Assembly: GCA_963763485.1 (NCBI GenBank)
Contig: CAVXOW010000005.1
Coordinates: 1,178,001 to 1,242,000 of the forward strand
Origin: CAWCKS01 sp963763485
Lineage (GTDB): Bacteria > Pseudomonadota > Alphaproteobacteria > Rhizobiales > Xanthobacteraceae
DNA: 64,000 nucleotides
Reading direction: 5' to 3'
Numbering within the stretch: position 1 is the first letter of the stretch; each line of letters begins with the position of its first letter. Below, in pieces: positions 1-8,010 of this stretch. The notes below the pieces were generated by a model. The model did not search any database. It saw nothing but the letters and a program-made list of their open reading frames with translations, and was not told where the DNA came from. Position numbers and translations under genes: made by a program.

Positions 1-936
1 GCACCGACCTCCGGCCCCCTGTCGGTGGCCAGTGAACTGACGAAGATCGTGGTTGGTGGTGAGGCGATGGGCTTCGACTACGCGACCTTCAGCGACCATC
101 TCGTGATTCCAACCGCAATCGAGGCCAAATATCCCTACAGCGCCTCCGGGGAGTTCCCCAGCGGCTCCAACGGCGAGCGGAACGAACAGCTGACGGAGAT
201 CGCCTGGATCGCCGCGAAAACGACGCGTCTGCGTCTTGTGACCTCGGTCATGGTGGTGCCGCACCGGCCAGCCGTGCTCACCGCCAAGATTCTCTCGACC
301 ATCGACACGCTCTCGGGCGGCCGGCTGACGCTGGGCATCGGTGCGGGGTGGATGCGCGAGGAGTTCGAGGCGATCGGCGCGCCGGACTTCGATGCGCGCG
401 GAACCGTGACCGACGAATATCTGCGCGCCTTCGTCGAACTCTGGACCAATCCTGCGCCGAAATTCGAAGGCAAGCATGTCCGGTTTTCCAATATCGGCTT
501 TGAACCGAAGCCTATCCAGAAACCTCATCCGCCGATCTGGATCGGCGGCGAGAGCGGGCCGGCGCTGCGGCGCACCGCCCGCATCGGCGATGCGTGGTAT
601 CCGATCGGCACCAACCCGCAGAATCCGCTCGACAGCCTGACGCGGTTCAAGACCCAGGTGGCGCGCCTGCGCAAGATGACCACTGAGGCAGGGCGCGATC
701 CAAAGGCGGTCGGCCTGACGTTCCGCTGTCAGGCCTTCGGAGAGAACGTGCCGCCGCAGGCTGGCGACGGCGAACATCGCCTGTTCGCCGGTCCGCCGGC
801 GGTCGTTGCCGCCGACATCAGAGCGCTGCGCGACATGGGTGTCGGCTGCCTCGATTTCAATTTCGGCGGTCCGACAGCCGACGAAGTCCTCGCCCGCATG
901 CAGAAGTTCAGGGCCGAGATCTTGTCGCTCGTCTAG
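1..936 (+). CDS. Luciferase-like (LLM class) F420/FMN-dependent oxidoreductase, 5'-partial
   Basis: The frame is open to base 1, and residues upstream of the first in-frame GTG (25) and ATG (67) still fit the family N-terminus, so the true start lies outside the window. The visible 311 residues carry LLM TIM-barrel marks: GFDYATFSDHLV near the N-terminus, TTRLRLVTSVMV, then SGGRLTLGIGAGW followed by REEFEA, and PPIWIGGESGPALRR. This is the pattern of the F420-dependent Rv2161c-like group (TIGR03619). Such enzymes bind reduced F420 or FMN and act as monooxygenases or reductases; the substrate cannot be read. Its stop overlaps the stop of the convergent next gene, which is also an LLM protein. 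Confidence 0.85.
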   Translation, partial: APTSGPLSVASELTKIVVGGEAMGFDYATFSDHLVIPTAIEAKYPYSASGEFPSGSNGERNEQLTEIAWIAAKTTRLRLVTSVMVVPHRPAVLTAKILSTIDTLSGGRLTLGIGAGWMREEFEAIGAPDFDARGTVTDEYLRAFVELWTNPAPKFEGKHVRFSNIGFEPKPIQKPHPPIWIGGESGPALRRTARIGDAWYPIGTNPQNPLDSLTRFKTQVARLRKMTTEAGRDPKAVGLTFRCQAFGENVPPQAGDGEHRLFAGPPAVVAADIRALRDMGVGCLDFNFGGPTADEVLARMQKFRAEILSLV

Positions 937-1787
937 CTGCCGAGCTGGCGGATCAACGTCGCCCAGCGGTCGAGTTCCGGCAGGATCGCGTCGGCCTTGC
1001 CGGAATCGAGGCTGACGACCAGCCGCGCGACGCCGTCGTCGCGGTCGCGCTTGAGCAGGTCGAGGTTCTCCTTGGCGCCCCAGATCGTGATCGGCACCGA
1101 CGCCGGATCGCGGCCCGCTTCGGCCGCCATCTCGCGGAACTTCGGCAGCAGGGTCTGCACGTCGGCGTACTGGGTGCGAGAGCGATGAGGCATCCAGCCG
1201 TCGCCGTAGCGCAAGGCCCGCCGCGCGCCGTACGGAAAGGCGCCGCCGACGAGGATCGGCGGATGCGGTTTCTGGGCCGGCTTCGGCCACGTCATCATCG
1301 GATCGAAGTTCACGAACTCGCCATGATACTCGGCTTTCGACTTCGTCCAGATCACCTTCATGGCCTCGATACGCTCGCGCGCCAGCTTGTGGCGGCTCGC
1401 GAAAACGGTGCCATGGTTGGCCATCTCGTCCTCGTTCCAGCCGTTGCCGACGCCGAACAGGAAACGGCCGCCCGAGACCTGGTCGATCGAAGCGACCTGC
1501 TTGGCGGTCTGGATCGGATCGCGCTGGGCGATCAGGCAAATGCCGGTCCCGAGCAGCAGCGTCTTGGTCACCGCCGCGGCCGCACCCAGCACCACGAACG
1601 GGTCCATCACGTCGTAGTACTTCTTCGGCAGATCGCCGCCGCTAGGGAACGGCGTTTTGCGCGTCAACGGAATGTGGGAGTGTTCGGGCGTCCAGAGCGA
1701 ATCGAAGCCACGCTCCTCCAGCGCCCGCGCCAGTTCAGTGGGTGACATCGAGTAGTCGGTGAAAAACATGGCCGCGCCGATGCGCAT
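933..1787 (-). CDS. LLM class flavin/F420-dependent oxidoreductase
   Basis: 284 residues, full length for the family. Motifs include GFDSLWTPEHSHIP, the strand LLLGTGICLI, SGGRFLFGVGNGW and PHPPILVGGAFPYGARRA, matching the Rv2161c-like LLM oxidoreductases. The ATG at 1787 is preceded by a good GGGAGAG ribosome site. It is the last of four consecutive minus-strand LLM genes (4951 down to 933, gaps of 19-66 bases), so it is probably co-transcribed with them. Its stop overlaps the stop of the convergent gene at the window start. Cofactor (FMN or F420) and substrate are not determined. Confidence 0.87.
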   Translation of the reverse strand: MRIGAAMFFTDYSMSPTELARALEERGFDSLWTPEHSHIPLTRKTPFPSGGDLPKKYYDVMDPFVVLGAAAAVTKTLLLGTGICLIAQRDPIQTAKQVASIDQVSGGRFLFGVGNGWNEDEMANHGTVFASRHKLARERIEAMKVIWTKSKAEYHGEFVNFDPMMTWPKPAQKPHPPILVGGAFPYGARRALRYGDGWMPHRSRTQYADVQTLLPKFREMAAEAGRDPASVPITIWGAKENLDLLKRDRDDGVARLVVSLDSGKADAILPELDRWATLIRQLGS

Positions 1788-1844
1788 CGTTCTCTCCCTA
1801 TGGTGCGTTCGCGGACCAGGTGGCTCGCGATCTTTTTCATGTCG

Positions 1845-2802
1845 TTAGCTAACGGTCGTGGTGACCTTCGGATGTCTCGGCCACCGCGCCTCTGCGCGCG
1901 GCAGCACTTGCTCGATCAGCAGACGGGTCTGGGTCAGGACGGCGTCATCGTCGCCGCCCAGCGGCCGCAGGATGAACTTCGATACGCCGGCGTCGACGTA
2001 TTCGGCGACGCGCGCGAGGATCGATTTCGGCATCGCCGACCGCGAACGACTGCGTGGCGTCGCGTCCGGTGCGTTTGGTGTAGGCATCCATCGCCCTGCC
2101 GACGCCGGGCGCGTCCCGGCTGCCGAAATGGAACGCGAAGCCGGCGCCGTAATGATCTTCGTCGATTGATCGGCCGGCCTCAGTGGCGGCGGCCTTGATC
2201 GCGGCGACGACGCGGCCGGCCTCAGCCGGCGGATCGCCGCCAGCCACCCAGCCAGTGCCGATGCGCCCGGTGCGTCGGATTGCCGCGTCGGTCGAGCCGC
2301 CGATCCACATCGGCAGATCGGGCTGCACGGGCTTCGGCGCGATGGTGACGCCCTTCAATTTGTAGAATGCGCCGCTGAAGTCGACCGCCTCCTCTCGCCA
2401 CAAGAGGCGGATGATCTCGAGGCATTCGTCGCTCTTGCGGCCGCGCGTCTTCGTGTCCACGCCGAGCGCTTCCCACTCGGGGCCCAGCGGGCTCCCGATG
2501 CCGAAGGCCGGCAGCAGGCGGCCGTCCGACAGCATATCAATGGTGGCGCACTGCTTGGCCAGCAGCACGGGGTCGCGGAATGCCAGCGACACGACATTCA
2601 TGCCGAACCGCATGCGCCGCGTGCGCCCCGCCAGGGCCGCCATCGTGGTCATCGATTCAAGGAACGGCTGACGGCCCACGATGCGGTCGGTCTGCCAGAT
2701 CGAATCGACGCCGCCGGCCTCGCACATGTCGATCCAGCGCCAATACGCCGCCGCACCGGAAAACGGAAACTCGGCACAGCCCAGTCCGATCGCGACGCTC
2801 AT
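1845..2802 (-). CDS. LLM class oxidoreductase, frameshifted near the 3' end
   Basis: From the ATG at 2802 the frame gives a normal LLM protein (GVDSIWQTDRIV, TRRMRFGMNVVSL, SDGRLLPAFGIG, DLPMWIGGSTDAAIRR). After FAVGDAE it turns into an Arg-rich tail. The natural C-terminus (ILARVAEYVDAGVSKFILRP and about 30 more residues) continues in the +1 frame to the stop at 1845. Removing one base from the TTT at about 2025-2027 (AAA on the coding strand) gives FAVGDAESILARVAEY and a 318-residue protein of normal length. Without correction the product would be 285 residues with a foreign tail ending at 1945. It is the third gene of the minus-strand LLM run. Confidence 0.8.
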
Positions 2803-2821
2803 GGGCCGTCTTCCTTCTGCC

Positions 2822-3847
2822 CTAGGCCGCTGCGGCGGCGGCTTTGACGCGGGGCGCCACGTCGCGCACGAAGCGTTCGAGACTGCCGTTCATCTGCTCC
2901 GGCCGCATGCCCGGCGGCACGGCCCAACTGACGAGGTCAGTGATGCCGTACTCGCGCACGAAGGATGTCAACTCCTTCACGCAGTGCTCGACGTTGCCGA
3001 CCACCCAGGTCTGCGGGATGCTGGCCTCGCGCGTGTTGGCCGCAACGCCGCCGGCGCCGCTCTCGTCCTTATTGAAGCTGCGATAGACTTGGCCGCGATA
3101 GCGCTCGGCGGCGCGCACGGCCGGCCAGTCGCGTTCGGCGTCGTCGGTCACGAGGCAGGAGCGGATGATGCCGACGCGGTAGCTGTCGGGATTGCGGCCC
3201 GACGCCTTCAGCGTCGCGCGCCATGGATCGAGCACCATCGAGCGCGCGCCCTGTGGCAGGAAGTTGCAGTCGTTGCGTGCCGCGCGCTGCGCGCCGGCCT
3301 CCGACATCGCGGCGATCCAGAGCGGCGGGCCACCGTGCTGCACGTAGCGCGGCCTGATCACCACGTCGTCGAAATCGTAGCGCTTGCCATGGAAACTGAA
3401 CTTCTCGCCGGTGAAGCAATGGCGCAGCACCTCGATGCCTTCGTCGGTCAGCGACACGCGGCGGGAGACGGGCAGACCGAAGCCGCGGAACTCGTGCGGC
3501 GCGTAGCCCATGCCGACGCCGATCTCGATCCGGCCGTTGCTGATATTGTCGAGCACGGCGAGGTCCTCGGCCAGCCGCACCGGATGGTTGAACGGCAGCA
3601 GGCAGACGTCGCTCGATAGCCGCACACGTTTGGTTCGCGCAGCGATCGCGCCCGCCATCGGCACCCACGAAGGCAGGTAGCCATCGTCGAGGAAGTGGTG
3701 CTCGGTGAACCACACGAGATCGAGTCCGAGCCCGTCGAGCATCACGATCTGATCCATGATCGCGGCGTACAGGCGCGGCATGTCCATGCCCGATTCCGGC
3801 GTGTTGCGGAAATCGTAGACAGTGCCGACGCGAAGAGGTGGACGCAT
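2822..3847 (-). CDS. LLM class flavin-dependent monooxygenase (alkanal monooxygenase-like)
   Basis: 341 residues. It is closer to the bacterial luciferase/limonene-monooxygenase branch than its neighbours: LDLVWFTEHHF at the N-terminus (the EHH segment near the flavin site), TKRVRLSSDVCLLPFNHPVR, SNGRIEIGVGMGYAP and PPLWIAAMSEAGAQ. Family members use reduced FMN and oxygen to oxidise small organic molecules; no substrate can be assigned. It lies 19 bases upstream of the frameshifted LLM gene on the same strand, so translation is probably coupled within one operon. The C-terminus ends in an Ala run. Confidence 0.85.
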   Translation of the reverse strand: MRPPLRVGTVYDFRNTPESGMDMPRLYAAIMDQIVMLDGLGLDLVWFTEHHFLDDGYLPSWVPMAGAIAARTKRVRLSSDVCLLPFNHPVRLAEDLAVLDNISNGRIEIGVGMGYAPHEFRGFGLPVSRRVSLTDEGIEVLRHCFTGEKFSFHGKRYDFDDVVIRPRYVQHGGPPLWIAAMSEAGAQRAARNDCNFLPQGARSMVLDPWRATLKASGRNPDSYRVGIIRSCLVTDDAERDWPAVRAAERYRGQVYRSFNKDESGAGGVAANTREASIPQTWVVGNVEHCVKELTSFVREYGITDLVSWAVPPGMRPEQMNGSLERFVRDVAPRVKAAAAAA

Positions 3848-3913
3848 GACGCATGTTCTCCGCTCGTCAGGATGTTTGCCGGGAGCGCGCCACCGGAGTG
3901 GAGCGCTTCCGCC

Positions 3914-4951
3914 TCAGTTCAGCCGCGCGGCCTTGGCCATGACCTCGATGGCCTCGGGCTGGCGCGATCGCACGCTGAGCGAATCCGCGCCGCTGTCCTC
4001 CCAGGCTCGGTAGCGTTCGCGGATGCGCGCGGGTGGGCCGACCAGCGATTTCAGGTCGACCCACTCGTCGGGCACGGTGGCGATGGCTTCGTCCTTGTGG
4101 CCCGCGAGGAACAGTTCCTGGATGCGCTTGGCAGCGTCGCCAAAGCCGCGCCGGACCATGATGTCGTTGTGAAAATTCTTGGTCCGGTGACCCATGCCGC
4201 CGACATAGAGCGCCACCTCCGGCTTGAGGCGCGCCAGCGCGCCCTTCACGTCGTTGTCGACCTCGACATGGACGGAAGCCTGGATGGCGAAATCCTTCAT
4301 GCTCTTGCCGTTGCCGGCGCGGCGGAAGCCTTCCTCCAGCCACGGGCGATACTCGTCCATGGCTCCGGGCACAAAACCCATCGGCAGCCAGCCGTCGGCG
4401 ATCTCAGCCGTCAGCTTGACCATGGTCTCACCGCCGGTGGCGAGATAGATCGGGATGTCGGGATTCATGTGCAGGATCGACTTCAGCGGCTTGGCGAGGC
4501 CCGCGGAGCCCTCGCCCGTGTAGGGCAGGCTGATCTCGCGGCCCTCATGCGTCACCGGTCCTTCGCGCTTGAAGATCTTACGCATGATCGTGACGTAGTC
4601 CTTGACGCGATAGTACGGCTTGCCCCACGGCTGACCGTACCAGCCCTCGACGATCTGCGGTCCCGAGACGCCCAGGCCTGCGATGAAGCGGCCGCCGCCG
4701 GCCATCGCGTCGATGCTGGCGGCCGACATGGCGGCGTTGGCGGGCGTGCGCGCGGCCAGCTGCATGATACCGGTGCCGAGCTTGATGCGGCTGGTCTTGG
4801 CGGCGAGGAACGCCAGCGGCGTGATGGCGTCGGAGCCATAGGCTTCGGCTGACCAGACCAAGTCGTAGCCCAGTTCTTCAGCACGCTGTACGAGTTCGAC
4901 CGGCACGTTCAGTTGTGCCTTGGAATAACCTATCGACAGACCAAGCTTCAT
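3914..4951 (-). CDS. LLM class F420-dependent oxidoreductase (Rv3520c-like)
   Basis: The frame is open to 5098, but ATG 4951 is chosen: it follows GGAGGACACGATA and gives the family start MKLGLSIGYSKAQ. The 345-residue product has LGYDLVWSAEAYGSDA, SRIKLGTGIMQLAARTP, GGRFIAGLGVSGPQIVEGWYG and IPIYLATGGETMV. The phrase GVSGPQxVEGWyG is typical of the Rv3520c-type F420-dependent group (TIGR03559). It is the promoter-proximal member of the four-gene minus-strand LLM run and is divergent from the next LLM gene (start 5125), with 173 bases between them. A general oxidoreductase role is secure; the substrate is not. Confidence 0.86.
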   Translation of the reverse strand: MKLGLSIGYSKAQLNVPVELVQRAEELGYDLVWSAEAYGSDAITPLAFLAAKTSRIKLGTGIMQLAARTPANAAMSAASIDAMAGGGRFIAGLGVSGPQIVEGWYGQPWGKPYYRVKDYVTIMRKIFKREGPVTHEGREISLPYTGEGSAGLAKPLKSILHMNPDIPIYLATGGETMVKLTAEIADGWLPMGFVPGAMDEYRPWLEEGFRRAGNGKSMKDFAIQASVHVEVDNDVKGALARLKPEVALYVGGMGHRTKNFHNDIMVRRGFGDAAKRIQELFLAGHKDEAIATVPDEWVDLKSLVGPPARIRERYRAWEDSGADSLSVRSRQPEAIEVMAKAARLN

Positions 4952-5124
4952 TATCGTGTCCTCCGCTGTCCGAGGATACGAAGCGTCGGGCCGCTTGAAC
5001 AGGTCTCCGCGCGTATCGGGAGGCAGCCATGATTGACGGCTCCACGACAGCCTCGCCACGTGCCATGATAGCGGCTGGAAGGCGCCGCTCGACCGCATCG
5101 CTAGATCCGGGAGGAACCGCTGTC

Positions 5125-6009
5125 ATGAAATTCGCCCTGCACTTCGGCAACAACACGTTCCCCGACCCTGAAGGCGCGCGCCGTCTGGTGCGCCTGGCGG
5201 AGGCGGCCGGTTTCGATTCGGTGTTCGCTGTCGAGCACGTCGTCTGGCCCGAGAATTACGAGAGCATCTATCCCTATGGGTCGACCGGCCGCTTGCCGGG
5301 CAACCCATCGACGAAACTACCCGATCCGCTGATCTGGCTGACCTGGGTCGCCGCCGCCACCACCCGGCTGCGCTTCATGACCGCCGTGATGATCCTGCCG
5401 CAGCGCAACCCGCTGGTGCTGGCCAAGGAGGTCGCCACGCTCGACTACCTCAGCGGCGGCCGTTTCGAACTCGGGATTGGCGTTGGTTGGCTGAAGGAGG
5501 AGTTCGAGGCGCTCGGCATTCCTTTCGAGCGACGCGGCAAGCGCGCGGACGAGTATATCGCGGCCATGCGCGCATTGTGGGCCAGCGACGGTGCCAGCTT
5601 CGCGGGCGAGTTCGTGAAGTTCGACAAGGTCAGCAGCAATCCGAAGCCGGTCGCGAAATCGGTGCCGATCGTCGTCGGTGGCCACTCCGAAGCGGCCGCC
5701 CGCCGCGCTGGCCGCCTAGGCGACGGTTTCTTCCCTTCGATCGGTGCTCAGGTCGACACCATGCCGTTGCTCGACGTCGTGCGCCGTTCGGCCGAGCAGG
5801 CCGGCCGCGATCCAGCGAAGGTCGAACTGATCCTCGGTTGTCCCGATGCGCTGCCGAAGTCCGGCAGCGACCCGCGCGCGGCCGTCGAGGAGCGCATCGC
5901 GCGGGGCGCGGGCCGCCTTGCGCTGCCGGTGACGGCGTTCCTGCCTGATCTCGAAACGACGCTGGCGCGCTTCGGCGAGGAGATCATCAAGCCTTACGCG
6001 AACGCGTGA
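5125..6009 (+). CDS. LLM class F420-dependent oxidoreductase
   Basis: ATG 5125 is preceded by GGGAGGA and gives a family-like N-terminus (MKFALHFGNNTFPD). The longer frame from 5029 adds 32 unrelated residues. The 294-residue product contains AGFDSVFAVEHVVWP, TTRLRFMTAVMILPQRNP, SGGRFELGIGVGW and VPIVVGGHSEAAARRAGR. It is a TIGR03619-type LLM oxidoreductase, like the first gene of the window. It is divergent from the four-gene minus-strand LLM run and probably shares a control region with it. Confidence 0.87.
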   Translation: MKFALHFGNNTFPDPEGARRLVRLAEAAGFDSVFAVEHVVWPENYESIYPYGSTGRLPGNPSTKLPDPLIWLTWVAAATTRLRFMTAVMILPQRNPLVLAKEVATLDYLSGGRFELGIGVGWLKEEFEALGIPFERRGKRADEYIAAMRALWASDGASFAGEFVKFDKVSSNPKPVAKSVPIVVGGHSEAAARRAGRLGDGFFPSIGAQVDTMPLLDVVRRSAEQAGRDPAKVELILGCPDALPKSGSDPRAAVEERIARGAGRLALPVTAFLPDLETTLARFGEEIIKPYANA

Positions 6010-6097
6010 GAGTCCGATGCGGATCGGCAACGAATCCGGCTCTCGCCCAATTGCCCATCGACGATGTTTGCGTCCGCATACTATCCACGCCTCCTTA

Positions 6098-6425
6098 GAG
6101 TCTGACTCAAAAAGCGGTCAATGTTTAGAGGGCTTGGCGAGTCGGCGGGTCAGCAGCCTGATGTGGGCGACGTGGAGCCAAGCGGCTTCGGTGGCCGCGG
6201 AGCCTTCGAAGTCTTTTGGCGAGACGTCGGCATCGACCGAACCAGGCAAAGGTCCGCTCGACGACCCAGCGTCGAGGCAACAGTGGAAGCCTTTGACGCC
6301 GTGCGGCCGCTTGACGATTTCGATCATCCGTGGCCCACAATGGGCAAGCGCCCTGACCAGTTGATCGCCGCAATCAATCCGATCGGCGAAGACATGGCGC
6401 AGTCTGGGGAAGCGCTGTCCGTTAT
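6098..6425 (-). mobile_element. IS5-family transposase 3' remnant with one IS end
   Basis: On the minus strand three short frame pieces together spell the C-terminal half of an IS5-type DDE transposase: RFPRLRHVFADR...LVRALAHCG...EIVKRPHGVKGFH, then LPRRWVVERTFAWFGRCRRLAK in another frame, then KDFEGSAATEAAWLHVAHIR ending near 6118. The segment holding the first catalytic Asp is missing and the pieces are out of frame, so it is dead. The palindromic GAGTCTGACTC at 6098-6108, just past the stop, looks like the terminal repeat. No second end was found on the other side; the homology stops abruptly near 6425, next to a small gene. Confidence 0.75.
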
Positions 6426-6661
6426 TCGGCCACGTGCTCGACCACAAAGCGAGCCTCGTAATCGCCGATGGCGTGGTTGGCGAGCAGGATCTTGTGGCGT
6501 TCGCCCTTTTGAAGTCGTCGCATGATCGATGCCGCCAGAAACTCGCTCGTTCGTGCCTCGTCTGCGACCTGGCCCTTCGCGCGAAGGAAGCTCAGCGCAA
6601 TTTGAAATGCCGCTTCGACGTCTTGTTCGATACGACGATGGGTGTTCATGGAGACTGTCAT
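6422..6661 (-). CDS. Small hypothetical protein (79 aa), abutting the IS remnant
   Basis: 79 residues, mainly helical in composition, ending NHAIGDYEARFVVEHVAE. The style resembles short hypothetical proteins common in rhizobial genomes, but no family is recognised. Its stop lies exactly where homology to the IS5 remnant begins, so the original C-terminus may have been replaced by the insertion. The start (6661) is the ATG that gives MTVSMNTHRR; the internal Met at residue 5 is an alternative. No function is proposed. Confidence 0.45.
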   Translation of the reverse strand: MTVSMNTHRRIEQDVEAAFQIALSFLRAKGQVADEARTSEFLAASIMRRLQKGERHKILLANHAIGDYEARFVVEHVAE

Positions 6662-6835
6662 TTAGCGTCAACCCGACGCGGCCGCCCCAGTTCCCTGAAA
6701 GGCCCCACGTTGATCCGAGCCGTCTATGATAGCGCCAATGATTGGTACCTCTTCTGTACCCGACGGCATCCGCAGTGTTTCGCAAATGGTTGGGATGGTG
6801 GTCGTGGCCGAACTCATGAGCTTTCTACACAAAGC

Positions 6836-7765
6836 TTATGAGTTTGACCGTCCCATGCGGTACGGCTTGAGGATCGCATACACCGCGGCATTGGTTGGGG
6901 TCGGGATGCCCAGGGCGCGCCCGAGTTCGACCACTTTGCCGTTGAGCCAGTCGAGCTCCATACGATTGCCGCGGTCGAGGTCGTGCGCCATCGACGCCTT
7001 CATGTCCTTTGGTAAGGTCTCATCGGCGTAAGTCAGGCGTTGATCGGCAAAGTCGGCCGGCAGCGGCACGCCTTTGGCACGGGCCACTGCGACAATCTCC
7101 TTCATGATGTTGTGAAACAACGCGCGCGTGTCGGGATCGGCGAGCAGGGGCCCGACCGGCTTGCGCGTTGCCGAAGTGGTGCCCGCGATCGCCGTGAGAA
7201 TGGTGAACTTGGCCCACACGTCGCGCAGAATGTTGTCCGAGAGCGCGATATCGATGCCGGCCTGCTGGGCTGCGGCGACAAAGGCATCGAGTGTCGGATC
7301 ACTGCGATTGTCTGCGTGTCTGCAGCGCAGGAACGCGAACGGGCTCGTATGTTTGATGATGCCGGGGGCGGCAATCACCGTGGCGAGCTGGGTCAAGCCG
7401 GCGACCGCATGACCGGGCGGCAGGATCGCCTCGAGCCGCTCAAGCGAGTCGACGCCGTTTTGCACGGTGACGACGCGCGTTCTCGGTCCGAGCAGCGGAC
7501 TAAGCGTGCCCGCGGCTTGTTCCAGATCCCACAACTTCACGGCAAACAGGACGACGTCGACGGTGCCGACCTTCGCAGGATCCTCCGGCAGCGATACGTC
7601 GCGCAGATGTACGTCGCCGAGCGGGCTTTCGACCTTGAGTCCGTTTTTCCGTATGGCCTCCCGGTGCTCGCCGCGAGCAAAGAAGAAGACATCGTGACCC
7701 GCGGCGGCAAAGCGGGCACCGAAGTAGCCGCCAACGGCACCCGCAGCCATGATCGCGATACGCAT
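6836..7765 (-). CDS. ApbA/PanE-family 2-dehydropantoate 2-reductase-like protein
   Basis: 309 residues, normal for the ketopantoate reductase family. The N-terminal Rossmann segment is IAIMAAGAVGGYFGARFA; the first Gly of the usual GxGAVGG is Ala here. VVTVQNGVDS and the conserved K of the AKF segment (WAKFTILTAIAG) are present, and the C-terminal helical domain carries MELDWLNGKVVELGR. Characterised members reduce 2-dehydropantoate with NADPH, but paralogues beside catabolic genes often serve other 2-oxoacids. Start 7765 follows GGAG. The gene is divergent from the FAD-dependent dehydrogenase gene at 8011. The family call is firm; a role in pantothenate synthesis is only possible. Confidence 0.83.
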   Translation of the reverse strand: MRIAIMAAGAVGGYFGARFAAAGHDVFFFARGEHREAIRKNGLKVESPLGDVHLRDVSLPEDPAKVGTVDVVLFAVKLWDLEQAAGTLSPLLGPRTRVVTVQNGVDSLERLEAILPPGHAVAGLTQLATVIAAPGIIKHTSPFAFLRCRHADNRSDPTLDAFVAAAQQAGIDIALSDNILRDVWAKFTILTAIAGTTSATRKPVGPLLADPDTRALFHNIMKEIVAVARAKGVPLPADFADQRLTYADETLPKDMKASMAHDLDRGNRMELDWLNGKVVELGRALGIPTPTNAAVYAILKPYRMGRSNS

Positions 7766-7970
7766 CGAATTGCTCCGTCATCGAATGATACGACAATAGC
7801 GCCACGCATTGCGAATGCGAGGGCATAAACGTCGCTGGTGTACGCACTGGCACAATCGTCTCGTTGCACGCAATAGGCGTTGTTGTGTTCATGCCTGTCG
7901 CCTTGAGGCACGCCGACTGCGCAGGTGAGACCCGCCGCAGGTGTTTGTTGCGTGGAAGGAAGCTGAACTG

Positions 7971-7988
7971 CCATAATTGATATTATGG
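7971..7988. promoter_or_regulatory. Perfect palindrome upstream of the KstD-like gene (candidate operator)
   Basis: CCATAAT-TGAT-ATTATGG: two perfect 7-base arms around a 4-base centre, ending 22 bases before the ATG at 8011 and within the 245-base divergent gap to the PanE-like gene. It is AT-rich against a GC-rich background. Position and symmetry suit a dimeric regulator site, but no regulator gene lies next to it and no family is assigned. Confidence 0.4.
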
Positions 7989-8010
7989 TTGTCATTTTCC
8001 GGGGCCAGCG

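Noticed and set aside
6836..7765. Assignment of the PanE-like gene to pantothenate synthesis (panE)
   Set aside because: The family has many paralogues, the first Gly of the nucleotide motif is replaced, and no other pantothenate gene is near.
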